From positions 124,001 to 188,000 of the forward strand of contig JAKFVQ010000017.1 of NCBI GenBank assembly GCA_021732085.1: a stretch of DNA of 64,000 bases. The letters are read 5' to 3'. Shown one piece after another: positions 18,390 through 26,411 of this stretch (positions within the stretch are counted from its first letter, which is position 1; each line of letters opens with the position of its first letter). The notes below the pieces were generated by a model, which worked only from the letters and a program-made list of their open reading frames with translations, was not told the DNA's origin and did no database searches. Source of the stretch: Candidatus Obscuribacterales bacterium (GTDB lineage Bacteria; Cyanobacteriota; Vampirovibrionia; Obscuribacterales; Obscuribacteraceae). A program made the translations under genes and the position numbers.

Positions 18390-18819
18390 ATCATTACTCC
18401 ATTCCAGCTGCGTGGCACCATTGTCGCGCTTGGGGCACAGTGCATCAATAAGCTCATTGGGAGAACCCGCAATTAGCTCTAGTAAAGGTTATTCTAAACT
18501 TATTGATTGCTCGCAAAGGCAGCCAAACACGACAGATGGATTACACAAATCCTCTGCGAGCAATCCAACGCAAGCCGCACACAGACTGGTTAAAGCCGGT
18601 GTTCAACAAGCGAAGTTCAAAGATTATGCACTGTTAATCTAGAACATGCAATGCATCAAATGCAGTGGCATTGGGAGAAACCCTAATGTAAGGGAATTAC
18701 CTACACTGCTCACAAATAGGACTGACAGGGAGAAGCCCGCTCGCATCCGATGCGCGGCGGGGGTTTGCGCCATAGCCCCAAGGGGTAAGACACATGGAGA
18801 GGTGTGCGGTTCAGGCAGG
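18390..18819. promoter_or_regulatory. Intergenic region with a structured leader before the TonB-like gene
   Basis: The left part holds an inverted repeat ATTGCTCGCA (18506-18515) / TGCGAGCAAT (18555-18564). From about 18630 to 18819 there are closely spaced hairpins: CGCAT-CCG-ATGCG (18741-18753 region), GCCCC/GGGG around CCCCAAGGGG (18777-18786), and CACAT-GGAGAG-GTGTG (18791-18807). These end next to the ATG at 18820. The frame stays open through this stretch back to 18646 but the encoded peptide (rich in Arg, Cys and Gly) looks like translated RNA structure rather than protein. It could be a leader RNA, riboswitch or intron relic; I recognise none. Confidence 0.45.
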
Positions 18820-20880
18820 ATGAGCGAGGAGAAAGAGAAAGAGCAAAAGCATTACAAGGCAAGCGTAGCGGAGATGGAAATCACACCGACTACGCCGGAG
18901 GAAAGCGTCGACGAAATGGGAGCGCAGGCTTCCAGCCTGCTTATAAAAGAAAATGAATCAAACGGATCTGGTGCTAGAAACGAACTAGATGCAGCAAATG
19001 CCGGCGGGACGCCGGCGGTCCCAGCATCGGACGAATCGCTCGACGAGCCCAGTGTTATTGACGGACTAGCGGCACCAGATGCCGGCGGGACGCCGGCGGT
19101 CCCAGCGTCGGACGGATCGCTCGACGAGCCCAGTGTTTGTAACGGACTAGCGGCACCAGATGCCGTCGGGACCCCGGCGGTCCCAGCATCTGACATATCA
19201 CTCGATGACCCTTGTATTATTAACGGACTAGCGGCACCAGATGCCGTCGGGACGCCGGCGGTCCCAGGGGCAGCAGATGCGAATCTGGCTGCAAATGCTG
19301 GACCCGTTCCAATCGAAAAGAAGAAGGCGGTTCTTTCGACGAGCTTGAGCCAGATGTCTGTAGCGCGCCCCATGGGCAGTGCGGACCAAAACAACGAACA
19401 GCTTCGCGCTAGAAGAAATGCTGCAAAAACATTTCTTGCTTTTCTTTTGAATCTCAATGTAAACCGCTCCGCCACCATAAGCGGTGTCATCACTTTCCTT
19501 GGACTGGTGCTGATTTCAATTGCTCTTCACGTTCTAGTCATTGACCTAATTGGCGTGACGAATGTGCATGAAAGATTCGATCTGCCTAAATGGCACGAAG
19601 TTGCAATCGAATTAATTCCGCCCGAGCCACCCGAACCGCCAAAGGACTTAATTCCACCGCGCCCTCAACAAGATCAGAATACGAAGGCGCTGCCACCAAA
19701 ATCGGTCGAATCATGGCCGATTCCAATGCGCCAAGCAGCGGGGTCAAGGATTGCTCGAATCGCAGGCCAGAACACGCAGCACCCACAACTTGGAACAGAG
19801 ACAGCGACAGACGCAAACGCGCCAGCAGTGGCTGTCGGAACTTCCGTAGGCAAACCTGATCAAACAGCTTCTGCATCCGGAAATAGCAGAGGAAAAAATA
19901 ACGGCTCAGGTTCCGGCAGTTTATTTGATCAAGACTGGAACTTTGGAGGCGGTTCGAAGATTGGAGTGAGCTTTGGCGGATCGGATGGCGCTGCTGCTGA
20001 AACTGAGAGGACAACCGGCAGGTTGTTCCCATTTGACTATCACAAGAGCGAGCCACTAATGCTCCGCTTCTATTACCAGACGTTTTTCCAGCCAGACTTG
20101 CTTCCGAAGGGAGAAATTCGACAAAAGTTGCTCGACAAATGGACAGAGGCAAAATACTTGGATAACATCTCTGCGCTTCAAGAGATACTTGAGGAAGGGC
20201 GTTATGCCGACAACGAGACGTACGCTGCACTTCTTCATCTCAATGAGTTCCTTAGTGCAAACGACTCGCATCCTTACAGAAAGCGCTTCACTGATCTTGC
20301 AGAAAAAATTTATGGCAGGTTCAGTTTCGAGTCCGCGGCTGCTCAGGTCATTCTCCAGGAGCAGGACATCGATAAGGTTGATACCAGTGGGGAAATGGAC
20401 CGATTGAAGGCTTTACCAATGCTCGCAGGCAAAGACAGTGTTGAGATGGCATTGATTCATCGCTGTTTTGCAAACGCCTATGTGGAATCAAAACGATTCA
20501 ACGATGCAAAAGTAGAATACGAAAAATGCATTTCCATGCTGGAGCATCAAAAGAAGAATGCAAAGGTAAAAGAAGAAATTGCCATGACGCAAATTTCACT
20601 TGCAGCATTGGAGATCTCATACCTGGGAAATTACGATCGGGCTGAGAGTTTGCTGCTCAGCGTGCGCCGCTACATTGACGACTCAAAAGCACATCCCTGG
20701 ATGGTACCATCGGTTGAAATGCTGCAGGGCGAACTACAACTCAAGAGAGGAGATTGGATGCAAGCGCAAGACAGTTTTGAGGAAGTGAAAAGGTTGACCG
20801 AAGGTCAAACAGGATCGGATTCAATCTGGTTCGGGCTGGGACGAGGCGCAAGAGAACGTTTAGAGCAACGACTCAGATAA
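18820..20880 (+). CDS. TonB-like membrane protein with C-terminal TPR-type domain
   Basis: 686 residues from ATG 18820 (MSEEKEKEQK); the frame is open to 18646 but that part looks like structured RNA. Residues 1-150 are low complexity and contain the 27-residue DNA-encoded repeats GGTPAVPASD...LDEPS. A single membrane helix is near residues 225-245 (ITFLGLVLISIALHVLVIDLI), then the periplasmic proline stretch IPPEPPEPPKDLIPPRP typical of TonB-like energy transducers. The C-terminal 300 residues contain helical pairs of TPR type (FANAYVESKRFNDAKVEYEK, QISLAALEISYLGNYDRAES, GDWMQAQDSFEEVKRL) instead of the TonB-C fold. No ExbB/ExbD genes are nearby. It may link the inner membrane to an envelope partner via the TPRs (inference). 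Confidence 0.75.
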   Translation: MSEEKEKEQKHYKASVAEMEITPTTPEESVDEMGAQASSLLIKENESNGSGARNELDAANAGGTPAVPASDESLDEPSVIDGLAAPDAGGTPAVPASDGSLDEPSVCNGLAAPDAVGTPAVPASDISLDDPCIINGLAAPDAVGTPAVPGAADANLAANAGPVPIEKKKAVLSTSLSQMSVARPMGSADQNNEQLRARRNAAKTFLAFLLNLNVNRSATISGVITFLGLVLISIALHVLVIDLIGVTNVHERFDLPKWHEVAIELIPPEPPEPPKDLIPPRPQQDQNTKALPPKSVESWPIPMRQAAGSRIARIAGQNTQHPQLGTETATDANAPAVAVGTSVGKPDQTASASGNSRGKNNGSGSGSLFDQDWNFGGGSKIGVSFGGSDGAAAETERTTGRLFPFDYHKSEPLMLRFYYQTFFQPDLLPKGEIRQKLLDKWTEAKYLDNISALQEILEEGRYADNETYAALLHLNEFLSANDSHPYRKRFTDLAEKIYGRFSFESAAAQVILQEQDIDKVDTSGEMDRLKALPMLAGKDSVEMALIHRCFANAYVESKRFNDAKVEYEKCISMLEHQKKNAKVKEEIAMTQISLAALEISYLGNYDRAESLLLSVRRYIDDSKAHPWMVPSVEMLQGELQLKRGDWMQAQDSFEEVKRLTEGQTGSDSIWFGLGRGARERLEQRLR
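18916..18947 (+). repeat. Dispersed GGGAGCGC repeat inside a coding region
   Basis: ATGGGAGCGCAGGCTTCCAG followed by CCTGCTTATAA is a palindromic relative (GCAGGCT/AGCCTGC) of the element at 3639-3690. Here it lies in frame within the TonB-like gene and is translated as GAQASSLL. Confidence 0.6.
19000..19270 (+). repeat. 81-bp tandem repeats, 3.3 copies, in frame
   Basis: Units start at 19000, 19081, 19162 and 19243 (last one partial). Each begins GCCG(G/T)CGGGAC(G/C)CCGGCGG, a GC-rich palindrome, and ends GACTAGCGGCACCAGAT-like. Because 81 is a multiple of three, the array adds 27-residue units to the TonB-like protein without shifting its frame. Confidence 0.9.
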
Positions 20881-20894
20881 TAACCATAATCGAA

Positions 20895-22583
20895 TTAGGA
20901 GGAGTGACCTGGTGCAATATAATCCAACAATGATTTGGCAAGATCATAATCTAGGATTTTCCGCTCACCGTTCTGAACAACCCATTTTAAGTGTGCAACG
21001 GCTTCGTTGACATTGCCTTCAAATACAAGACGAGCACCAATGAACCAATGTGCTTCAGTTAGACCTTCTAAGTTCGGTGCTTGATTAATAGCACTCTGCG
21101 CGCTTTCCTTATCCAGCAAGAAATTCAAAACCGGCTGCGGCCAAAGAGGATTCTTCAAACGTTGCTCAGCGGCTGAAAGCAGTTCTTTTGCCGCATGAAC
21201 GTTTCCGGAAACATGATAAGCGACATAACCAAGCAGCACAGCATACGGCGATGTTTTCCCTTGCCAATTGTCGCTTTGCAAAAATTGCCTGAAGTCAGTT
21301 GCAGCAGATTTCGGATCACCCAAACAAAGGTTTGCCACAGCGCGAGAATAATAGACTTCGTAATTCCAGCTGGGCTGCTTTGTGATCACATGATTGAAGT
21401 CATCAAGGGCTTCCTTGTAGCGCTTGAGCACGTTGAAACTCCGTCCGCGTGCATAGCGGGTCGGCATGTAGTCCGGCTGCATGCTAACTGCTTCTGTGAA
21501 ATCCTGTACAGCCAGCATATCTTGCCCAGTCAGTGCATAACAATTCCCCCGGGCTTCATACCACATGTACGAAAGTGGGTTGCCTTTCTCCAACATTATC
21601 GCTTTGGTGTAATCGTTAATTGCCGCGTCAAGCTGCCGCGACTGACGCAAATAAGAAGCGCGCGCAGCATACAACAAAGCGTTTTCTGGTTGGGCTGAAA
21701 TCAAATTTGTACTAGTGCTTATGCTCACTGCCGCGTCTCGATCAACAGGTCTACTCACAGCAGAAAGTCCTGTTAGGGTTTCACGACCGGTCATTCCCAT
21801 TGTTCCTGGAGGAATAGTATTTCCGGTAGACACGGGGACGGACGGATTTGCTGGCGCCACAACACCTGATGCCAAAGGATCGCCCGTTGCCATCTCCCAA
21901 TGATTATGACCGTGCTCCACGAAAACACCTGGCTCCAATTCTCCATATTGAAATAAAACCGACATCGCAAAAACCATTTCGGCATGCAGCCGATCCATTC
22001 GCTTAAGTTCACGCTTTGCTATGTTCGGCTTTCCATCAGGAGTTCGTTCGAACGGTAAGCCAATTGCGTTAGCAATATCGATATAGAAATAAGTCATGTC
22101 ACCATAGGGACGTTTTGGATCTATGCACCAATATTTCCAGGCGGCGACTCGCAATAACTTAACGTGATCCTCAGTCAAGTCGAAATCGAACGTCAGTGAC
22201 TTGCCGAATTCATAGTCACCAGAGCCATCGATGTTGATATTGAATTTTCCGGCAGGATAGTCGTCAATAATCGTATTCTTCAAAAGATACTTGCCGGCTT
22301 TCACGGTTGCCGAACTCAAGAAAATCGCAGGGATGTCATAGGCCAGATCGACGAGCATTTGATCAAGTTGCCGCTTCTGATCTGTATTCAAACGTGAGGG
22401 GTCACCCAGCCCGAGAATCTTCGCCATATCCTCATAGATACCGCGACCGCCAAATGGATTTTCAGAGTTAATCATGGGCGCACCCGCCTCACAATTGACC
22501 CAGGTCACTTTTAGCTTTCGAACCAGCTTTATATGGTCACTGGTTACCTTTCGCTTTTTGAGATTCTCCATGATATCCGGCAT
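20895..22583 (-). CDS. TPR-repeat protein
   Basis: 562 residues; AGGGG precedes ATG 22583. The N-terminal 230 residues are a separate domain of unknown family (FGGRGIYEDMAKILGLGDP, YDIPAIFLSSATVKAGKYLL, WKYWCIDPKRPYGDMTYFYI, FVEHGHNHWEMATGD). A 70-residue Pro/Ser/Thr-rich linker follows, then at least five TPR units (ALLYAARASYLRQSRQLDAA, YEARGNCYALTGQDMLAVQD, RYARGRSFNVLKRYKEALDD, YSRAVANLCLGDPKSAATDF). There is no signal peptide, so it is probably cytoplasmic. It ends 14 bases from the convergent TonB-like gene, which has TPR-like helices of its own. Confidence 0.85.
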   Translation of the reverse strand: MPDIMENLKKRKVTSDHIKLVRKLKVTWVNCEAGAPMINSENPFGGRGIYEDMAKILGLGDPSRLNTDQKRQLDQMLVDLAYDIPAIFLSSATVKAGKYLLKNTIIDDYPAGKFNINIDGSGDYEFGKSLTFDFDLTEDHVKLLRVAAWKYWCIDPKRPYGDMTYFYIDIANAIGLPFERTPDGKPNIAKRELKRMDRLHAEMVFAMSVLFQYGELEPGVFVEHGHNHWEMATGDPLASGVVAPANPSVPVSTGNTIPPGTMGMTGRETLTGLSAVSRPVDRDAAVSISTSTNLISAQPENALLYAARASYLRQSRQLDAAINDYTKAIMLEKGNPLSYMWYEARGNCYALTGQDMLAVQDFTEAVSMQPDYMPTRYARGRSFNVLKRYKEALDDFNHVITKQPSWNYEVYYSRAVANLCLGDPKSAATDFRQFLQSDNWQGKTSPYAVLLGYVAYHVSGNVHAAKELLSAAEQRLKNPLWPQPVLNFLLDKESAQSAINQAPNLEGLTEAHWFIGARLVFEGNVNEAVAHLKWVVQNGERKILDYDLAKSLLDYIAPGHSS

Positions 22584-22985
22584 ATTTCCCCTATCGCGAG
22601 CCAGAATACACTATGCAGACGTGTTTGGTGATGCTCCGTCCGGTTAAACCGAAGCAAGGCAGCTTAAATTGCGAAAAACAGCAATACGCCATCTTCCGCG
22701 GAGATTTTTCTTCTCCCAAAGTGATCCCAATCGACTCTTGCTCAATCGCTCTCCTATCCCAAGATGGCTTTACTTGCTCACTTGGAAAAATTAGGAGGAA
22801 AAGGAAAAATATTTCAATCTTGCAGGAGCACACTACAGGGGATCACTATGAAGCCACCCTCCAGTTCAAGAAGAACTAAATCGTTAGTACCTAGCTGGAG
22901 AAAGCTCGATTTAAGTCCATAAGCTCTGGCAAATCGTGTCGTCTTCCGGGTAAAACAGTGAATATGACCCGAACCGCGATGTTAC
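22584..22985. other. Intergenic region with no confident gene
   Basis: About 400 bases upstream of both divergent genes. Frames of 80-88 residues on either strand (22591-22879) overlap each other, have no start signals and no family resemblance. A 24-codon frame starting ATG at 22848 (MKPPSSSRRTK) follows AGGGGATCACT and could be a leader peptide, but support is weak. AGGAGGAAAAGG at about 22793 has no start codon at the right distance. Confidence 0.4.
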
Positions 22986-23459
22986 ATGACTATGCTTATG
23001 TCTACGTGCCTGATTGTTCCAATTGGACCTATCATTTCGCTGCTGAAGACCTGGTTCGGCTCGGCCCGCCATAAACTTCTGAAAGCAAAAGCCGAGCTGA
23101 CTTATCCTGAAGAGGAGCCAAAGCTCTTCGAGTTTAAGGACGCCGAGCGACTACCTTTTCCCGAGAACGAGGCGATAGCCAGTGCCCGAATCAAAATTAC
23201 CGAGGGCGAATTTGAACAAGCCAGGGAAGTTTTGGCTTCAGCTTGGATTCAGTGCTCAGCTAGAGAATCATCAGAGATTCCACGCTTATCGATTCGCGCA
23301 GCAATTGCCGAGTTGTACGAGGCCCAAGGAGACGCAGAGCGGGCCGCTAAGCTGGCGCAAATGCCGCTTCTGATTTTGGATAGCGAAATCAAATGGTCGC
23401 TAACGCATCCTCACGAGCCTATCGGACGAAATTTCGTCGAGGATAGGACGCCCGACTAG
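22986..23459 (+). CDS. Small membrane-anchored TPR-like protein
   Basis: 157 residues. Three in-frame ATGs occur within the first five codons, so the exact start is uncertain. A hydrophobic N-terminus (CLIVPIGPIISLLKTWF) acts as signal or anchor. The soluble part has two helix pairs of TPR character: EAIASARIKITEGEFEQARE and LSIRAAIAELYEAQGDAERAAKLA. The end (HPHEPIGRNFVEDRTPD) is polar. Function unknown. It precedes the Fur-family regulator by 164 bases and is probably a separate transcript. Confidence 0.65.
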   Translation: MTMLMSTCLIVPIGPIISLLKTWFGSARHKLLKAKAELTYPEEEPKLFEFKDAERLPFPENEAIASARIKITEGEFEQAREVLASAWIQCSARESSEIPRLSIRAAIAELYEAQGDAERAAKLAQMPLLILDSEIKWSLTHPHEPIGRNFVEDRTPD

Positions 23460-23623
23460 ACGCCACCATATACGATACCATATCAAGCGAACAGCCTTGG
23501 TCATGACCTTACCTGCTGCTATGATAGTTTACGGTTTGGAACAAAAGCCGGTCGCTCAAAAGTGCAATAGCACCATATTTTGGTAATATTTAAGCATCCT
23601 AGAATCAAAGGTTCTCAGCAGCA

Positions 23624-24058
23624 ATGGCATTGCACGACCACGCCCATCAGACACACCAGAAGCGCTCAGCCCTGACAAAGGGAGCAAGGGTGGTCCTAGA
23701 GGCCCTTGAGCAAACGAAAGATTTGGCAAGCGCTCAAGATATATACGGTCAGCTTAGAGCCAATGGCGAAAAAGCTCCCGGGCTGACAACCGTATATAGA
23801 TCGCTGGAGTCGCTCGTTTCCCTCGGTTTCGTGCAATCGGTCGATTTGGGAGATGGCGAAAAACGATATGAGGTGGTCACGCCCGGCGAACACCATCATC
23901 ACCTCATTTGCGAAAAATGCAACCAAAGCAATCACCTCGACCAGTGTCTGGTTGAGGAGCTGGAGGAAGGCATCCGCGGTAAGTACGGATTCTTGATCAA
24001 GTCACATGTCTTGGAAATCTTCGGAATTTGCTCCAACTGCCAGTCACAGAAGACTTAA
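23624..24058 (+). CDS. Fur-family metal-responsive repressor
   Basis: 144 residues, the usual Fur length. Winged-helix part: ALTKGARVVLEALEQ, ASAQDIYGQLRANG, LTTVYRSLESLVSLGFV, with the family's TVYRSL recognition helix. Dimer/metal part: EHHHHLICEKC with Cys96 and Cys99, and a second pair Cys136/Cys139 in GICSNC, the two CxxC that hold structural zinc. The His-rich N-terminus (HDHAHQTHQ) and the HHHH run fit a zinc or peroxide sensor (Zur/PerR) as well as Fur; metal specificity cannot be read from sequence. No transport gene lies next to it, so its regulon is elsewhere. The upstream AT-rich segment 23555-23600 may hold an autoregulatory site. Confidence 0.92.
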   Translation: MALHDHAHQTHQKRSALTKGARVVLEALEQTKDLASAQDIYGQLRANGEKAPGLTTVYRSLESLVSLGFVQSVDLGDGEKRYEVVTPGEHHHHLICEKCNQSNHLDQCLVEELEEGIRGKYGFLIKSHVLEIFGICSNCQSQKT

Positions 24059-24153
24059 TCAGCCCAAGACACGAATAGTCAACAGGAACTACTCTGACTC
24101 TGGCATTTTTAATCTTTGTCGGGAAAATCTTGGGCCATCTGTATATACATGGT

Positions 24154-24191
24154 CAGTTTGCTATTAACCGACCAGTTTGCTATTTACGACC
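24154..24191 (+). promoter_or_regulatory. Tandem 19-bp direct repeat, candidate operator
   Basis: CAGTTTGCTATTAACCGAC (24154-24172) is directly followed by CAGTTTGCTATTTACGACC (24173-24191), with the first 12 bases identical. The 19-base period places the copies on nearly the same face of the helix. It lies 27 bases upstream of the 24218 start codon, a place expected for a repressor site. An 8-bp inverted repeat GCCCAAGA (24062-24069) / TCTTGGGC (24128-24135) precedes it. Confidence 0.5.
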
Positions 24192-24217
24192 GGTGCTTGG
24201 TCGAGGAGTTGATTATT

Positions 24218-24499
24218 ATGGAAAACGAGTCATACGGTTGCCGTGCCGCGGGCTATATAAACAAGGGCATTGATCTTTTAGATCGAGCAACTTACGAGAT
24301 GATGTTTCCTCGAGACCTTGTGCAATACAGCAATGGAAAGCTCGTAAATCAAGAGCGTGAATTGCCAGGCTGGATGAAGGCGATCTCCGATTTTCAGAAG
24401 GACCGCGTCAATGCAGCATTGTGTCCAAGCAGCGATGGAACAGCGAAGCTAATGAAAGCCACAACGGAGCTTCCTGCGCTGGAAATAACCAATAAGTAA
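24218..24499 (+). CDS. Small protein of unknown function
   Basis: 93 residues from ATG 24218, chosen because GAGGAG lies upstream; the frame is open back to 24116 but that part covers the direct repeats. The sequence (ESYGCRAAGYINKGIDLLDR, MMFPRDLVQYSNGKLVNQE, LPGWMKAISDFQKDRVNAAL) is hydrophilic and helical with one Cys and no signal peptide. No family recognised. Its stop codon is 3 bases from the end of the convergent 24503 gene. Confidence 0.55.
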   Translation: MENESYGCRAAGYINKGIDLLDRATYEMMFPRDLVQYSNGKLVNQERELPGWMKAISDFQKDRVNAALCPSSDGTAKLMKATTELPALEITNK

Positions 24500-24502
24500 T
24501 TG

Positions 24503-25150
24503 CTATTTGACGAAATACATCATCGATGGACCGGGGCGGCCAATAAAACATTGGCGTTGGAAACCATGAAACTTGATTATATCTGCGGCGTTCTGAGCCG
24601 CACTTTGATCTGAGCCAAAGTCTAGCATCCAACTATCGCCGCAGGTGACCTTCCAGCTACCTCGGATTTGTTCGGCTTTGACGCGAGCATTCTCGAAAGA
24701 GAGGCTATCCTCGCCATCCAGGCGCGGACCTTCAGGAGCTTGCCCATCAGAAAGGAAATACATTAGTCGTCCACCCAGTTCGTGATTGGGAAACGGCCTG
24801 CCGGCAAAACAAATGTTGTTTAGCTTGTAGTTCTGAATCATTGAAATAGCTTGCTTGCCCTCTTCCTGGTTTTCGGCAAAATCTAGAATCCAATTGTTAT
24901 TGTTATCGACAAGCTTCCAGCTGCCATTCACCTGCTGTAGCTCAACTCTTTTATTGTTGAAGCAAATGCAATCTTGCTTCGGCGCTGATACATCCAGCTT
25001 TGCGCTCATCTTTTCTAAGGGCGCGGCAGGCAAATCATCGTTATAGCTAACGCCCCCTACCAGAGGTGCTGCCCCGACGACATTTGCCAGCATTCCAGAT
25101 ACAAAGAGACTGCAAACAAAGGAATAGAAATTCCGATTAAACGAGGTCAT
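24503..25150 (-). CDS. Secreted protein with duplicated Cys-containing domain
   Basis: 215 residues with a signal peptide (FYSFVCSLFVSGMLANVVGA, cleavage near residue 28). The mature protein holds two copies of a roughly 75-residue domain: copy 1 has NNKRVELQQVNGSWKLVDN, NWILDFAEN, NNICFAGRPFP and LMYFLSDG; copy 2 has ENARVKAEQIRGSWKVTCGD, SWMLDFGSD, RQCFIGRPGPS and MMYFVK. The shared pattern is V-x-x-x-x-x-x-GSWK-(10)-W-x-LDF-(20)-CF-x-GRP-x-P-(n)-MYF. This domain recurs in exported bacterial proteins and has no function known to me. A Cys pair before copy 1 (DCICFNN) could form disulfides. Likely envelope protein. Confidence 0.8.
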   Translation of the reverse strand: MTSFNRNFYSFVCSLFVSGMLANVVGAAPLVGGVSYNDDLPAAPLEKMSAKLDVSAPKQDCICFNNKRVELQQVNGSWKLVDNNNNWILDFAENQEEGKQAISMIQNYKLNNICFAGRPFPNHELGGRLMYFLSDGQAPEGPRLDGEDSLSFENARVKAEQIRGSWKVTCGDSWMLDFGSDQSAAQNAADIIKFHGFQRQCFIGRPGPSMMYFVK

Positions 25151-25301
25151 GGCGTGGGCTCCCTGCTAATACCGTCCATGTTATACACTGTAGCTTCAGA
25201 TTTTAGGCGGAGCACCTTAAACTAGCGCCACAGGACTTTACGGTCGATTTCGCCATCTCTGTGCTAAGGTGATATAGATAGCTATTGTCCGGGACGGGCT
25301 G

Positions 25302-26402
25302 ATGAATCGCGTGTACTTTTTCAATCTAAAGAACGCAACGGCTCGGTTCGGTATTATCACAGCCCTCAGCGCCATTGCACTTTGCTCTTCACTGCCAGCA
25401 CCATGCTTTGCCGGAACCGCAAGTAAAGCGCGAAGCGCTTCCACTGCCAATACAATAAAAAACGCGCCGGAACAATTGAATGCGCTGGAGACTGCGATCG
25501 CTGGACAAGCGAGCCAGGGCTCGATAGTGAAGAGAGTGCAGCAGCTTGAATTGCAGGTGTTTTCGAAAACGCAGCGCGGAAGCTTGCAAAGTCGCATATT
25601 AGCTCTACAAAGGTTTGCAGGGACGGAGAATGCAAAATCGGCGCCAGCGCTGGAGCACCGAGCATCCCAAGTTACGAAAGAATCCAATTCTGACTATATG
25701 CCACCACTGCCGCCCTATTTCGATAACGGGCAAGAGCCAGTCAAGCAAGCGCCGAATGCGACAGCGTCACATCACACGCATCAAGCAAGCGGAGCAGATA
25801 ATAAGCACGCAAAGCATTTGAAAGAAACTGATTTGCAGCTAGAGCAGGCAATTAGACTACACCAGGACGGCAAAGTGTTTGAAGCGGAATCTTCGCTGCA
25901 ACAGGTATTGCAAAAGTATCCCGGCAATGCAGACGCTTGTTTTAGTCTTGGTGCAATCGCTGAAGCAAAAGGCGACTTGACCAGGGCGCTGGATTATTAC
26001 ACCAGTGCAATGCAGACAAATCCATCTGATGCTGAAGCACGAATTGCTGTTGCCGAAATCAGCAGAAAGATCAAAGAATCACACGCAGCGTCTGCGCCGA
26101 ATGCGAACGGACCATTCATCAATCCGATGGCGCCGCCTTCGGAAAGAGTACTCCAGGGGCACGCACTAGAGCTCGGCAAGAATGATCCTTACGCCGCCAA
26201 TGCGGCGTTCAACTCGCCACCGATCGGCACGCTCAACGTGAATAATCCATCGCGCACCATTCCGGTCGCACCAGTTGCGCCGTCAAACAAATCCGTAGTA
26301 GCACGGTCAGTTGCTCGCAGCTTGGCACGTGCAGCTCTAGGAGCGGCTCTGAGCCAAACCGGTTTGCATTGCCCGGCATGCTCTATATTGACGAGGTTTT
26401 GA
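25302..26402 (+). CDS. Exported TPR protein
   Basis: 366 residues; ATG 25302 follows GGGACGGGC. Signal peptide (FGIITALSAIALCSSLPAPCFA, cleavage near residue 37). Next comes NALETAIAGQASQGSIVKRV then LELQVFSKTQRGSLQSRI, a duplicated short helical motif 'E..I.G.....S...R...LE' that I associate with cell-wall-binding proteins of cyanobacterial relatives. A Pro/His linker (MPPLPPYFDNG) precedes two or three TPRs (EQAIRLHQDGKVFEAESSLQ, ACFSLGAIAEAKGDLTRALD). The end is basic (SVVARSVARSLARAALGAAL). TGA stop at 26400. It is 9 bases upstream of the 26412 gene, suggesting an operon with the next two genes. Confidence 0.85.
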   Translation: MNRVYFFNLKNATARFGIITALSAIALCSSLPAPCFAGTASKARSASTANTIKNAPEQLNALETAIAGQASQGSIVKRVQQLELQVFSKTQRGSLQSRILALQRFAGTENAKSAPALEHRASQVTKESNSDYMPPLPPYFDNGQEPVKQAPNATASHHTHQASGADNKHAKHLKETDLQLEQAIRLHQDGKVFEAESSLQQVLQKYPGNADACFSLGAIAEAKGDLTRALDYYTSAMQTNPSDAEARIAVAEISRKIKESHAASAPNANGPFINPMAPPSERVLQGHALELGKNDPYAANAAFNSPPIGTLNVNNPSRTIPVAPVAPSNKSVVARSVARSLARAALGAALSQTGLHCPACSILTRF

Positions 26403-26411
26403 TGCACAAAG

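Noticed and set aside
18646..18819. N-terminal extension of the TonB-like protein
   Set aside because: The translated peptide is Arg/Cys/Gly-rich and coincides with several RNA hairpins; no ribosome-binding site at 18646.
18780..18820. Group II intron domain V or a known riboswitch before the TonB-like gene
   Set aside because: GTGTGCGGTTC resembles the 3' half of a domain V, but the matching 5' half and a reverse transcriptase are missing; no riboswitch consensus fits.
19000..19270. CRISPR-like array
   Set aside because: The 81-bp units are fully repetitive without unique spacers, are in frame with a gene, and no cas genes are present.
18852..19493. 213-codon minus-strand frame with AGTAGVP repeats
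   Set aside because: It is the antisense translation of the 81-bp repeats in the TonB-like gene.
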